Notes: generated by a model not told the origin, from the letters alone. A stretch of 64,000 nt of DNA from Microbacterium sp. VKM Ac-2923 (GCF_022815605.1 NZ_JALGRP010000001.1:529743-593742); one strand, 5' to 3'. Shown: positions 33,139 to 41,517, counted from the stretch's first letter. A program made the numbers and translations.

Positions 33139-34403
33139 GAGGTGCTCCTTGCGGGGGTGAGGGGGGAGGTATCGGATGCCGGAGGGGCGGCGTCGGGCGG
33201 GCTGTGGGGGAGGAGGCTGAGCCTGTCGAAGCCTCCGGGTGCGGCGCGGGTGCCGGTCCCTTCGACGGGCTTAGGGGCCTGGGTGGTGGGCTGCGGGACC
33301 GGGGTGGCGGGGTGGAGGACGGCGGTGCCGGATGGGTCCGGCCGTGAGATCGGTACGCGCGCCGGGGCTCCGGCATCCGTTCGCGGGAAGACCAACGCGC
33401 GCTGGACGCCGTAGCTGAGGACGAACAGCACGCCCTCTGTCACGACCTTCGCGGGCAGCAGTGCGAGGCCGTTGTCGGTGAGGAACGACATCCACGCGAT
33501 GTTCGAGGCGAGCAGCGCGAGGGCGAGCACGCCGTAGCGCAGGGCCTGCGGGAGGATCGAACCCCCGCGCGCGCGGAAGACCACACGGCGGTTGACGGCG
33601 AAGTTCGCGGTGGCCGACAGCACGCGAGCGGCGATGATCGAGGGCACCAGCCAGCCGGTCAGCGCCTGCAGGACGAGCAGGGCGACGGTGTCCACGACGA
33701 ACGCCGCCAGCGACGACGACGCGAACAACAGCACCGGCGTCAGCACCCGCAACGAGTCGCGCACCGGGCGGAAGTGACTCGACGCGTTGCGATCGAGATA
33801 GACCGTGTCGATCGGCACCTCGTGCGCGGCGAGCTGGTCGGGACCGAGGCGCAGCAGCATCCGCTGCTCGTACTCGAAGCCTTCGCCCGGGATGCCGAGC
33901 GCCCAGGCGAGACGGTCGGAGGGGATGCCGCGGAGCCCCGTCTGCGTGTCGGAGACCCGCCGTCCGGTGGCGAGGCGGAAGAGCCCCCGCGATGCGGCGT
34001 TGCCGAGTCGGCTGCGCAGCGGCACCGCGCCGTCGAACCCGCGCACACCCAGGACGAGGGCGCTGCGGCCCCCGGCCGCGTCGGTGCGCAGGGCATCGGC
34101 GATGCGGCACACGTCGTCCGGTGTGTGCTGACCGTCGGCGTCGGCGGTGACCACGTCGGCATCCGGATCATGGGCGGCGATGTGGGCGAAGCCCGTCTTC
34201 AGCGCCGCTCCCTTGCCGCGGTTGGTCGCGTGCGTGACGACGTGCGCGCCCGCCTCACGGGCAACGGCGAACACCGCCGCGAACGCGGGACCGCTGCCGT
34301 CATCGACGATGAGCACGTCGAGGTCGGGATCGGCGTGGAGCAGGTCGGTGACGAGGGTCGGCATCCGCGGACCGGGCTCGAAGGCGGGGATGAGCACGAA
34401 CAC
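33135..34403 (-). CDS. Family 2 glycosyltransferase fused to GtrA-like membrane domain
   Basis: Protein of 422 aa. Residues about 1-210: GT-A fold with VLIVDDGSG, NRGKGAALKTGF and TADADGQHTPDD, as in polyprenyl-phosphate glycosyltransferases. Residues about 225-345: GtrA-like four-helix module (LASNIAWMSFLTDNG; VNRRVVFRARGG). The last ~70 residues are Pro/Ala-rich and partly encoded by a palindromic repeat (33211-33280), so probably dispensable. It likely transfers a sugar to a lipid carrier and flips it for the surface polymer. GTG at 34403, 3 bp after the upstream stop. Confidence 0.88.
   Translation of the reverse strand: MFVLIPAFEPGPRMPTLVTDLLHADPDLDVLIVDDGSGPAFAAVFAVAREAGAHVVTHATNRGKGAALKTGFAHIAAHDPDADVVTADADGQHTPDDVCRIADALRTDAAGGRSALVLGVRGFDGAVPLRSRLGNAASRGLFRLATGRRVSDTQTGLRGIPSDRLAWALGIPGEGFEYEQRMLLRLGPDQLAAHEVPIDTVYLDRNASSHFRPVRDSLRVLTPVLLFASSSLAAFVVDTVALLVLQALTGWLVPSIIAARVLSATANFAVNRRVVFRARGGSILPQALRYGVLALALLASNIAWMSFLTDNGLALLPAKVVTEGVLFVLSYGVQRALVFPRTDAGAPARVPISRPDPSGTAVLHPATPVPQPTTQAPKPVEGTGTRAAPGGFDRLSLLPHSPPDAAPPASDTSPLTPARSTS
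33211..33280. repeat. REP-like palindromic repeat inside a coding tail
   Basis: Contains GGCTGAGCCTGTCGAAGCC (palindromic ends) and GGTCCCTTCGACGGGCTTAG, the same two modules, in the same order, as at 57566-57756. It is translated in frame as the end of the GT2-GtrA protein. These CCTTCGACnAGCTCAGG modules behave as mobile intergenic repeats in many high-GC genomes; here they became coding. Confidence 0.7.
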
Positions 34404-34406
34404 CGC

Positions 34407-35453
34407 TCAGCCCGCCACATAGAGGATGTCGCTGGTGCCGCGCTCGCCGCCGTTGGAGGGCGAGTTGATCACCTGCCCGTTGAAGTACATGGTCGACGAG
34501 CCGCCGCCGTCGAGGTTGTAGGCGGTCGTCGCGCCCAGCGAGAGCAGGATGTCGGCGAGCCCGGGCAGCGTCACGCCCTCGCTGTAGCCCTCCTGCCGGC
34601 CGTCGACGACGACGAAGACGAGGTGGTTGTCGTCGATCACGCCGACGGCGGTGCGCGGCTGGTCGCCCTGGATCGAGTGGTTGCCGACGTTCGTGTCGAC
34701 CTCGACGCTGTCGATGCCGTCGACGACCTGGCCGCCCTCAACGATCGCGGGGCCGAAGCTGAGCGTGTTCCAGACCCCGGATGCCAGCAGCTCGGCGGCC
34801 GTGGTCGTCGTCTCGTCGTAGACCTCGACGTGACCGTCGGTGTAGAACGCGAGTCCCTGACGAGCGCCCTCGTCGCGGTACACGACGCCGTTGCGGATCT
34901 CGATGCCCGTCGAGCGGAAGCCGTAGTAGTCGCCGTTGATCGCGAACACCGCGTCGTTGGCCGCGGCGATCTCGCTGGTGGTCTGCGTGATGTTCTCGCC
35001 GAACTGGTTGTTGGCGAAGGCGGAGCGCAGGTCGGTGGCGTCTCCCAGAACGACGTCGGCCACGTAGTACGTGAGCGTGTCGGTGGTGACCGTCGACACG
35101 GTGACCGAGGTGGACCCGTCGCTGAAGCTCGTGTCGGTGAGGGTGGTCGCGGCCGTAGTCGCCGTGGCGGTGGCCTCCGCCGTGGGGGTGCTGGACGCCG
35201 CCGTGGAGTGCTCCGCCTCGTAGGCCGCGACGTCGGTGACCTCGACGTGGGGGATGAGGAAGCGGTTCGCCGCCCATGCGGCTGAGCCGCCCGCGGTGAG
35301 CAGGACGACGAGACCACCGGCGAGGAGGGCCCGGCGGGCGACGCGAGACGTCTTTCGCCGAGGAGCGGCGGACGGCGTCGCCCGACCGCGGCGGAAGGCC
35401 GGGGTCGGGGCACCGTCGGGGGCGGTGTCGGGGGTGAGATCTGCGGGGTCCAT
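34407..35453 (-). CDS. Membrane-anchored NAGPA-type phosphodiester glycosidase
   Basis: Protein of 348 aa. A cytoplasmic basic N-terminus and one hydrophobic segment (about 42-62, RALLAGGLVVLLTAGGSAAW), a Thr/Ala-rich stalk, then a NAGPA domain: NDAVFAINGDYYGFRSTGIE, GPAIVEGGQV, RTAVGVIDDNHLVFVVVDGR, and NLDGGGSSTMYFNGQ. Proteins of this family remove or modify exposed N-acetylglucosamine-1-phosphodiester-like caps. ATG at 35453. First gene of the five-gene operon running down to 30084; extracytoplasmic. Confidence 0.88.
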   Translation of the reverse strand: MDPADLTPDTAPDGAPTPAFRRGRATPSAAPRRKTSRVARRALLAGGLVVLLTAGGSAAWAANRFLIPHVEVTDVAAYEAEHSTAASSTPTAEATATATTAATTLTDTSFSDGSTSVTVSTVTTDTLTYYVADVVLGDATDLRSAFANNQFGENITQTTSEIAAANDAVFAINGDYYGFRSTGIEIRNGVVYRDEGARQGLAFYTDGHVEVYDETTTTAAELLASGVWNTLSFGPAIVEGGQVVDGIDSVEVDTNVGNHSIQGDQPRTAVGVIDDNHLVFVVVDGRQEGYSEGVTLPGLADILLSLGATTAYNLDGGGSSTMYFNGQVINSPSNGGERGTSDILYVAG

Positions 35454-35620
35454 GGCACCAGGAAAGGTGCCGAGCCCTCCCCGCGGCCTAAGCCCGCCCT
35501 ACCCGGAGCCAAGAGGAGCTATGAAAGCGCTATGCGTGGGAGCCCTCGAAGTCCGGCCCGGGTCCGGGGCTGCGACATGCTTCCCACAGCCAGCTGCAAC
35601 GGTCCCGATACCCTCGAGGC

Positions 35621-35848
35621 ATGGGAAAGAGGCTCGGACTCGCTGTCGGCGGCATCGTTCTCGTCGGTGTCTTCCTCGCCTGGATGCTGCTGAAGGGGAC
35701 CAGCGCGGTTCAGGCATGGATCGATCCGAACCCGTTGCTCGGCTTCGTCGGCTGGGGGATCGCGTGGCTGTGTGCACTCGGCGGAGCCGCGCTGCTTGCG
35801 CGAGTCGTCTTCCGCCGGGACTCGGATTCGACAGCAGAGCCCGACTGA
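35621..35848 (+). CDS. Small two-helix membrane protein
   Basis: Protein of 75 aa with two hydrophobic segments (LGLAVGGIVLVGVFLAWMLL; LLGFVGWGIAWLCALGGAAL), a short hairpin loop and an acidic tail (RRDSDSTAEPD). Family not recognised. ATG at 35621. Divergent from the surface operon, convergent with the export-protein gene at 35897. Confidence 0.6.
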   Translation: MGKRLGLAVGGIVLVGVFLAWMLLKGTSAVQAWIDPNPLLGFVGWGIAWLCALGGAALLARVVFRRDSDSTAEPD

Positions 35849-35896
35849 ACAGTCGGCGGACCTGACCTCTGCGGGACCGTCTCGGGCGCCCGGCGG

Positions 35897-36397
35897 TCAG
35901 ACCGCGAACCGGATGACGCCGACGATGATGAGCGTGATGACGGTCGTCCACAGTACGATCGCGGCGGCCTGCCACGCGATCACGCGCACCGGCGGCACGC
36001 CGGTCGAGGTGAGGGCGGCGGCGGTGAACTGGGTGGGCAGCAGCAGCGGGCCGAGCAGGCTCACACCGGGGGTGCCGTAACGGTGGTAGGCCTTCTCGAA
36101 CTTCTGACGGCGCGAGGTCGTGGGCTTCTCCACGCTGCCGCGGCGCGTGGTCACGGCGGTGCGGACGCGGAAGGTCACGAGCACGACGATCGCGACGCAG
36201 ATGAGGTTGCCGATCGCGCCGGCGATGGCGGCGACGACAGGGTTGATGCCGCCGATGATGCCGATGGCGGCGGCGCCCTCGCCTTCGATGAACGGCACGG
36301 CGCCGGCGAGGGCGACGATGACCGGCTGCACGAGGTCGGGCACGTCGGCCACGAGGCCCTGGAAGCCGAGGACGAGATCACTGAGGGGGTTCGACAT
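35897..36397 (-). CDS. Small multi-drug export protein family member (PF06695)
   Basis: Protein of 166 aa with about four hydrophobic segments. Landmarks of the family: VALAGAVPFIEGEGAAAIGI near residue 28 (P-hIEG motif), then IAGAIGNLICVAIVVL and RYGTPGVSLLGPLLLPTQFT. Despite the family name its transport function is largely untested. ATG at 36397 because the frame upstream has no homology. A TGACGAATGTCA box lies 120 bp upstream, shared with the sensor kinase operon. Confidence 0.8.
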   Translation of the reverse strand: MSNPLSDLVLGFQGLVADVPDLVQPVIVALAGAVPFIEGEGAAAIGIIGGINPVVAAIAGAIGNLICVAIVVLVTFRVRTAVTTRRGSVEKPTTSRRQKFEKAYHRYGTPGVSLLGPLLLPTQFTAAALTSTGVPPVRVIAWQAAAIVLWTTVITLIIVGVIRFAV

Positions 36398-36516
36398 GAC
36401 TGCTCCTGGGGGGTGATGTGCGGCGTGTTCCGCGGTGATCCCATTCCACCGATTCCGGTCGCGCGCCGGCAGTGTCGCGGTGTCACGACCGCGCGGGAGG
36501 ATACGACGGCGCACCC

Positions 36517-36530
36517 GTGACGAATGTCAC
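36517..36530. promoter_or_regulatory. GTGACGAATGTCAC palindrome, candidate response-regulator site
   Basis: Perfect 5-bp arms around GAAT. The core TGACGAATGTCA recurs only once more in what I scanned, at 37622-37633 directly before the histidine kinase gene. NarL-type regulators bind such palindromes, and one is encoded at 38813. The site lies in the 326-bp gap upstream of the export-protein gene; nothing else is recognisable in that gap. Confidence 0.5.
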
Positions 36531-36723
36531 GGCGGGGGCGGAGGGGAGGAGATCCGGCGACGGGAGGAACGCCGAGGGCGGATACGTCCTCCGCTCCCCG
36601 ACCCTCCTCCCGCCATCACCGGAGCCAGGGGGCGTAGCCCGATCTGGAACGGTGCTTCCGCCCGAGTGACACGCCGGGTAGCGTCGGTCACCCGCAACGG
36701 TTGCGGCGCAAGGAGGACACGTC

Positions 36724-37023
36724 ATGCCCCCTCTCTTCGCCGCGTTGCAGTACTTCTTCTTCGCCGTCCTCGCGATCGGCATCCTGGTCCGCCTGTCGAT
36801 CGCGCTGTTCCGCCGCCGTGCTGGTCGTCGCGGGGACGCCGTGCGCTCCGCCCTCGGCCCGGTCATGGGCGCCGGCGCGGCGCAGTCCGCGGCCTACGGG
36901 TGGACGCCGCCGCGGTCGATGGATGCCGCGCCACTCGACCGCTCGACCGAGACGAGCGAGTTCTGGGACCGCGCGCCGATCGACCTGCCCGACGATCCCC
37001 GCGGCGTCGATCGGAGGGACTGA
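36724..37023 (+). CDS. Small membrane protein of unknown function
   Basis: Protein of 99 aa. One N-terminal hydrophobic helix (LQYFFFAVLAIGILVRLSIA) followed by a basic stop-transfer run (RRRAGRRG) and an acidic, Pro/Asp-rich tail (WDRAPIDLPDDPRGVDRRD). Family not recognised. ATG at 36724 preceded by AAGGAGG. Runs into the GNAT gene 25 bp on; likely co-transcribed. Confidence 0.65.
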   Translation: MPPLFAALQYFFFAVLAIGILVRLSIALFRRRAGRRGDAVRSALGPVMGAGAAQSAAYGWTPPRSMDAAPLDRSTETSEFWDRAPIDLPDDPRGVDRRD

Positions 37024-37048
37024 CCCGCGGCGCGGGCAGGATGGACCC

Positions 37049-37624
37049 ATGCCGCCGACGCCCCTCCCGCCCTGGCCCGTCGCCCCGCCCGCGCACGGCG
37101 GCATCCTGCTGCGGGAGGTGGTCGACAGCGACCTCGACATGGTGCGCGAGCTGGCGACCGACCCGTACATCGCGCAGACGGGCACCCTTCCCGCCGACGC
37201 CACCGAGCAGCACGCGCGCGGGTGGATCGCTCAGCAGCGCGGCCGTCACGGCGAGGGAGCCGGCTTCTCGTTCACGATGGCGGATGCCGCGACCGGGGCC
37301 GCCGTCGGACACTGCGGTCTGTGGACCGCCGAACTCGGTGCGGGCCGTGCCACGGCGGGGTACGTCGTCGCTCCGTCCGCTCGGGGCCGGGGGTTCGCGG
37401 CCGACGCGCTCATCGCGCTGACCGTCTTCGGCGCGACGGTGCCCGGCCTGTTCCGCATCGGGCTCTACATCGAGCCGTGGAACGCGCCGTCCATCCGCAC
37501 CGCCGAACGCGCCGGATACGACCGCGAAGGGCTGCTGCGCAGCTATCACCGCATCGGCGACAGGCGCCGCGACATGCTCCTCTACGGCCGAGTTCTGCAC
37601 GGCGGCTCGGGTGCCCGCCCATGA
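37049..37624 (+). CDS. GNAT-family N-acetyltransferase (RimJ-like)
   Basis: Protein of 191 aa. Acetyl-CoA site YVVAPSARGRGFAADALIAL (residues about 114-133, R-x-x-G-x-G/A motif), then RIGLYIEPWNAPSIRTAERA followed by GYDREGLLRSYH, the RimJ/RimL pattern of ribosomal-protein or small-molecule N-acetyltransferases. ATG at 37049. The TGACGAATGTCA box begins right at its stop codon. Confidence 0.88.
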   Translation: MPPTPLPPWPVAPPAHGGILLREVVDSDLDMVRELATDPYIAQTGTLPADATEQHARGWIAQQRGRHGEGAGFSFTMADAATGAAVGHCGLWTAELGAGRATAGYVVAPSARGRGFAADALIALTVFGATVPGLFRIGLYIEPWNAPSIRTAERAGYDREGLLRSYHRIGDRRRDMLLYGRVLHGGSGARP

Positions 37625-37633
37625 CGAATGTCA
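37622..37633. promoter_or_regulatory. TGACGAATGTCA box upstream of the two-component operon
   Basis: Same 12-bp palindromic core as 36517-36530. It ends 19 bp before the GTG of the histidine kinase gene, overlapping the end of the GNAT gene. Autoregulation by the NarL-type regulator is the simplest reading. Confidence 0.5.
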
Positions 37634-37652
37634 CGGCCGTACAGTGGCGGGC

Positions 37653-38816
37653 GTGAGCACCTCCACCGCGACCTATGCCCGCGATGTGCGCGTGACCTGG
37701 TGGTACACGGCATCGTCGATCGTGTTCCTCCACGTCTTCGCCGTCTTCATCTGGTCGTTCGTGGTCGTGCTCGAGGGCACGACGATCGAGATCGTCCTCA
37801 ACCTCGTCGGCGCCGTCGGCTCGGTGGCATCCGCGGTCCTGCTGTTGGTGCACTACCGCCGGGAGCCCGTCGACGACGGAGAGGACACCGGCCGTCGGCC
37901 CGTTTGGCCGCTCGTCCTGCTGGGTGTGGTGTCGGCGGCGCTGATGGGCGTTTCGACGGCTTCGCTGCTGGTGGGCGTCGGGTTCGCCGCGCAGGCTCTG
38001 TGCCTCGTGCGGTGGCGGCACGGCATCCGGCTCCGGCTGGTCGCTCTGCTGTTCATCATGATCGTCGCGGTGTGGTCCGTGGATGCCGCTCGCCTCCAGC
38101 CCGACGGGTATGCCGTCAGCGGCTTCGCCCTGCCGCTGTTCGTCGCGATGCTCCCGCCCCTGTCGGCGACATCGTTGTGGTGGTGGGACATCGTGCGCGA
38201 GCTCGACCGCGCCCGCCGTGCCGAGGGGCGCCTCGCCGCCGCCCAGGAGCGCCTGCGTCTTGCGGGCGACCTGCACGACCTGCAGGGCCATCACCTGCAG
38301 GTCATCGCGCTGCAATTGGAGCTCGCCCAGAAGATGATGGCGCGCGACCCGGATGCCGCGGCCGAACAGGTGCGCGCGGCGCGGGCGAGCGTCGACGAAG
38401 CGCGCCGCGGCACCCGCGACCTCGCCGCGCGATTCCGCGGCGTGCCCCTGCCCGACGAACTCGCCAACGCCGCCGACCTGCTGCGCGCCGCCGGACTCAC
38501 GGTCGACCTCCTCGTCGACATCGAGGCCTCTCACGCACCCGCCGACGTGCTCGGTCCCGTCGTGCGCGAGTCCACGACCAACGTGCTCAAGCACGGCGGC
38601 GGGGTCTCGGCATCCCTCTCACTCGCCCGACACGAAGGGGCATGGGTGCTCGTCGTCGAGAACGACTCGCGCCCCGCAGCCTCTCCGGTCGGCGACGGGG
38701 CCGGACTGTCGGGGATCGCCGAACGCGTCGGCGCCGTCGGAGGAACAGTGGATGCCACCCGGCTCGGCGACCGGTTCCGGGTCACCGTGCGCGTGCCCGA
38801 GGGGGTGACGGCGTGA
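37653..38816 (+). CDS. Sensor histidine kinase, NarX/DesK-type
   Basis: Protein of 387 aa. About five to six N-terminal hydrophobic helices (to residue ~180), a short coiled region, the HisKA_3 box LRLAGDLHDLQGHHLQ with phospho-acceptor His208, and a C-terminal HATPase (RESTTNVLKHG; GLSGIAERVGAVGGTVDATR). This is the DesK/LiaS-like class sensing membrane state. GTG at 37653. Overlaps the response regulator by 4 bp (GTGA). Confidence 0.9.
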   Translation: MSTSTATYARDVRVTWWYTASSIVFLHVFAVFIWSFVVVLEGTTIEIVLNLVGAVGSVASAVLLLVHYRREPVDDGEDTGRRPVWPLVLLGVVSAALMGVSTASLLVGVGFAAQALCLVRWRHGIRLRLVALLFIMIVAVWSVDAARLQPDGYAVSGFALPLFVAMLPPLSATSLWWWDIVRELDRARRAEGRLAAAQERLRLAGDLHDLQGHHLQVIALQLELAQKMMARDPDAAAEQVRAARASVDEARRGTRDLAARFRGVPLPDELANAADLLRAAGLTVDLLVDIEASHAPADVLGPVVRESTTNVLKHGGGVSASLSLARHEGAWVLVVENDSRPAASPVGDGAGLSGIAERVGAVGGTVDATRLGDRFRVTVRVPEGVTA

Positions 38817-39415
38817 TTCGCGTGCTCATCGCCGACGACGAGGACATGATCCGCACGGCGCTCGCTGCTCTGCTGCGGCTGGAGGTCGACCTCGAGGTCG
38901 TCGCCGAGTGCCGCGACGGCGAGAGCGCCATCGCCGAGGCGGAGCGCCTGCGCCCCGACGTGTGCCTGCTCGATCTCGAGATGCCCGGCCTCGACGGCGT
39001 CGACACCGCCGCGCGGATCCTGCGGCGCGTCCCGTCGCGCTGCGTGATCGTCACGCGCCACGCGCGGCCCGGCGTCCTGCGGCGGGCGCTCGGCGCGGGT
39101 GTCGCCGGGTTCCTGCCCAAGTCGCGACCGGCGGATGACGTGGCCGCGGTGATCCGCGAAGTCGCGGCGGGCCGCCGCTACGTCGACCCCGAGGTCGCCG
39201 CTGACGCCCTGAGCGATGAACGGAGCCCCCTCACCGATCGGGAGCTGGACGTGCTGCGAGCGGGATCGCGCGGTGAGACGGTGGCCGAGATCGCGGCATC
39301 CCTCCACCTCTCCGCGGGCACGGTGCGCAACCACGTGTCGTCGGTGCTCGGCAAGCTGGGGCTCGCGAGTCGGCAGCAGGCGACGATCCACGCGCGGGAG
39401 CGGGGGTGGATCTGA
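38813..39415 (+). CDS. NarL/LuxR-type response regulator
   Basis: Protein of 200 aa. Receiver: VLIADDEDM (acidic pocket), phospho-acceptor Asp54 in CLLDLEMPG, LPKS with the conserved Lys. C-terminal LuxR-type HTH: LTDRELDVLRAGSRGETVAE then IAASLHLSAGTVRNHVSSVL. Partner of the kinase upstream. Note VTRHARPGVLRRALGAGVAG in place of the more usual TTFxRPGYLRRAL. Ends overlapping the ASCH gene by one base (TGATG). Confidence 0.92.
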   Translation: MIRVLIADDEDMIRTALAALLRLEVDLEVVAECRDGESAIAEAERLRPDVCLLDLEMPGLDGVDTAARILRRVPSRCVIVTRHARPGVLRRALGAGVAGFLPKSRPADDVAAVIREVAAGRRYVDPEVAADALSDERSPLTDRELDVLRAGSRGETVAEIAASLHLSAGTVRNHVSSVLGKLGLASRQQATIHARERGWI

Positions 39416-39822
39416 TGCGCGACGGTCTGCCGCTGGTCGAGTTCGCATTCCCGGGGCCGCTGCGCGATCGGCTCGTCGCCGCGATTCGATCAGGGGCGAA
39501 GACGACGACGAGCTCGCTCGTGCGCGAATACGAGGTCGCCGAGGATCCGCTTCCCTCGGTCGGTGACGCGGGCGCGGTCGTCGATTCGCAGGGTAAGCCG
39601 GTCGTTGTCATCGAGACCCTGGACGTCGACGTCGTCGCGCTGCGGGATGTGCCGCTCGCTCACGCCCTCGCCGAAGGGGAGGGGTACGAGTCCGTCGCGG
39701 ACTGGCGTCGAGGCCACGTGCGGTTCTGGACGTCTGACGAGATGCGCGACGAACTGGGGGAGGACTTCGAGGTCAATGACGACACCCTCGTCGTGCTCGA
39801 GCGGTTCGTCGTGGTGCCCTGA
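39415..39822 (+). CDS. ASCH-domain protein
   Basis: Protein of 135 aa. ASCH (PUA-like) fold: AIRSGAKTTTSSLVREYEVA near the N-terminus (G-x-K-T-x-T-S motif), VVIETLDVDVVALRDVPLAH, EGYESVADWRRGHVRFW, and NDDTLVVLERFVVV. The fold binds RNA or acts as an N4-acetylcytidine amidohydrolase in some bacteria. ATG at 39415 preferred to GTG at 39406 because it forms a TGATG coupling with the response regulator stop. Confidence 0.85.
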   Translation: MRDGLPLVEFAFPGPLRDRLVAAIRSGAKTTTSSLVREYEVAEDPLPSVGDAGAVVDSQGKPVVVIETLDVDVVALRDVPLAHALAEGEGYESVADWRRGHVRFWTSDEMRDELGEDFEVNDDTLVVLERFVVVP

Positions 39823-39844
39823 AGTTCGCGTCGCGCGATGAACG

Positions 39845-40642
39845 GTGTCACTTTGCTCGATCCATGCGAAACGGGGCGACCCCGGCCCGACGACCCTGCG
39901 TCCCACGTCGGGAACGATTCGCGTGCAGGGGCTCGACGTGGTGGACGAGTCGGATGCGGTACGTCAGGTGATCGGGGTCGTCTTCCAGCAATCCCTGCTC
40001 GACCCCCTGCTCTCGGTTCGGGAGAACCTCGCTGTTCGCGACGGGTTCTACGGGTTCCGTCGACGCGACGCCGCCCACCGGATCGCGGAACTTTCCGAGC
40101 TGGTCGGATTCGGAGACGTTCTGGACCGTCGCTACGGGCTCCTCTCCGGCGGTCAGAAGCGCCGCGCCGACATCGCGCGTGCGATCATCCATCGTCCACG
40201 TGCCGTGTTCCTCGACGAACCGACGGTGGGGTTGGATCCGCAGTCGCGTGAGCAGATCCGGTCCGCCATCGCACAGCTGCAAGAAGATCACGCGATGACC
40301 GTCTTCCTGACGACGCACTACATGGAAGAGACCGAGAGAGCCGACCAGGTATGCATCATCGATCGGGGCGAGATCGTGGCCGAGGGCACCCCGGCTCACC
40401 TTCGATCGATTCACAGCAGCAGCGTTCTCACCGTCCGGGTTCCCGACGTGGCGGCTTTCCTCGCGGAGCGCCGTACGCGGGGACTCCCGGCGGAGCAGAT
40501 CGGAGACGTCGTCCGGATTTCCGTCGAGAGCATCGAGCAAGCCAGGTCTGTCCTCGTCTCGCCTCAGATCACCGATTTCGAGTTCCGCCACGGAACCATG
40601 GACGACGTCTTCCTCAACGTGACAGGGGGTCGATCAGCGTGA
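39845..40642 (+). CDS. ABC exporter ATP-binding subunit, N-terminally truncated (no Walker A)
   Basis: Open frame of 265 aa. Seen: LRPTSGTIRVQGLDVVDESD, Q-loop GVVFQQSLLDPLLSVRENL, signature LLSGGQKRRADIARAII, Walker B RAVFLDEPTVGLDP, H-loop FLTTHYMEETERAD, and a C-terminal domain typical of ABC-2 drug exporters. The first ~45 residues, including the GxxGxGK(S/T) loop, are missing: KRGDPGPTTLRPTSG shows where sequence was lost. Without Walker A it should not hydrolyse ATP, so this is probably a pseudogene or a deletion mutant. It overlaps the permease by 4 bp. Confidence 0.75.
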   Translation: MSLCSIHAKRGDPGPTTLRPTSGTIRVQGLDVVDESDAVRQVIGVVFQQSLLDPLLSVRENLAVRDGFYGFRRRDAAHRIAELSELVGFGDVLDRRYGLLSGGQKRRADIARAIIHRPRAVFLDEPTVGLDPQSREQIRSAIAQLQEDHAMTVFLTTHYMEETERADQVCIIDRGEIVAEGTPAHLRSIHSSSVLTVRVPDVAAFLAERRTRGLPAEQIGDVVRISVESIEQARSVLVSPQITDFEFRHGTMDDVFLNVTGGRSA

Positions 40643-41517
40643 GGTCCGTCTCTCTCCTCGTCGGACGGAATCTGCGCCTGCTCTTCCGGGATCGTGCGGG
40701 TGTCTTCTTCTCCCTGCTGTCGGCTCTCATCCTCATCGCGCTCTACGCACTCTTCCTCGGTGATCTTCAGGTCGAGAACCTCACCGACGCTTTCCCGGAT
40801 GCCGTCTCGGGTGATATCCACGCGTTCGTGAACGCCTGGGTGTTCGCGGGCATCACGATGATGATGACGCTGACGACGGCGCTCGGGGCGATGACGGTGT
40901 TCGTGGACGATCGCGCGAGTGGACGCTCCGGTGACTTCATCGTGTCGCCCCTCCGCCGGCACGAGCTCATCCTTGGCTACCTGCTGTCGAGCTTCCTCAT
41001 CTCCCTCGCCGTGATGCTGATCATCGTCGCGGTGGGTCAGGTGTACCTGCTTACGCAAGGCAACGCGGTGATGACGCTGTCTCACGCAGGGGTGACGCTC
41101 GGATACGTCATCCTGTCCAGCTTGGCGTTCGCGGCGATATCGAGCTTCATCGTCACCTTCCTCCGCAGCTCCGGGGCATTCGCAGAACTCTCCACCGTGG
41201 TGGGGAGCGTCATCGGCTTCCTGGCCGGCGCCTACATCCCGGTCGGAACGCTTCCGGAGGGGATCGTGAACGTGATGAACGCGCTGCCCTTCGCGCAATC
41301 GGCGATGTTGATGCGCCAGCCGATGACCGCTCAGGCGCTGGACGCCCTCGCCGGTAGCCAGGGGCAAGCCGCCGATGCCGTTCGCACCTTCTACGGCATC
41401 TCTGCGAAGGTCGGTGACTTCGCGGTCACGTCCGCCTTCGCCGTCGGGATTCTGGCGGCGGTGTCCGTCGTATTCGCTGCCCTCGGCGCCGTCCAACTCG
41501 CTCGTCGGATCCGCTGA
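40639..41517 (+). CDS. ABC-2 type exporter permease
   Basis: Protein of 292 aa with about six hydrophobic segments. Landmarks: LLVGRNLRLLFRDRAGVFFS, LTTALGAMTVFVDDRASGRS with GDFIVSPLRR (typical of ABC-2 drug exporters), and GSVIGFLAGAYIPVGTLPEG. It would pump a hydrophobic compound with the upstream ATPase. GTG at 40639, 4-bp overlap. The full-length permease makes the truncation of its ATPase more striking. Confidence 0.88.
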   Translation: MRSVSLLVGRNLRLLFRDRAGVFFSLLSALILIALYALFLGDLQVENLTDAFPDAVSGDIHAFVNAWVFAGITMMMTLTTALGAMTVFVDDRASGRSGDFIVSPLRRHELILGYLLSSFLISLAVMLIIVAVGQVYLLTQGNAVMTLSHAGVTLGYVILSSLAFAAISSFIVTFLRSSGAFAELSTVVGSVIGFLAGAYIPVGTLPEGIVNVMNALPFAQSAMLMRQPMTAQALDALAGSQGQAADAVRTFYGISAKVGDFAVTSAFAVGILAAVSVVFAALGAVQLARRIR

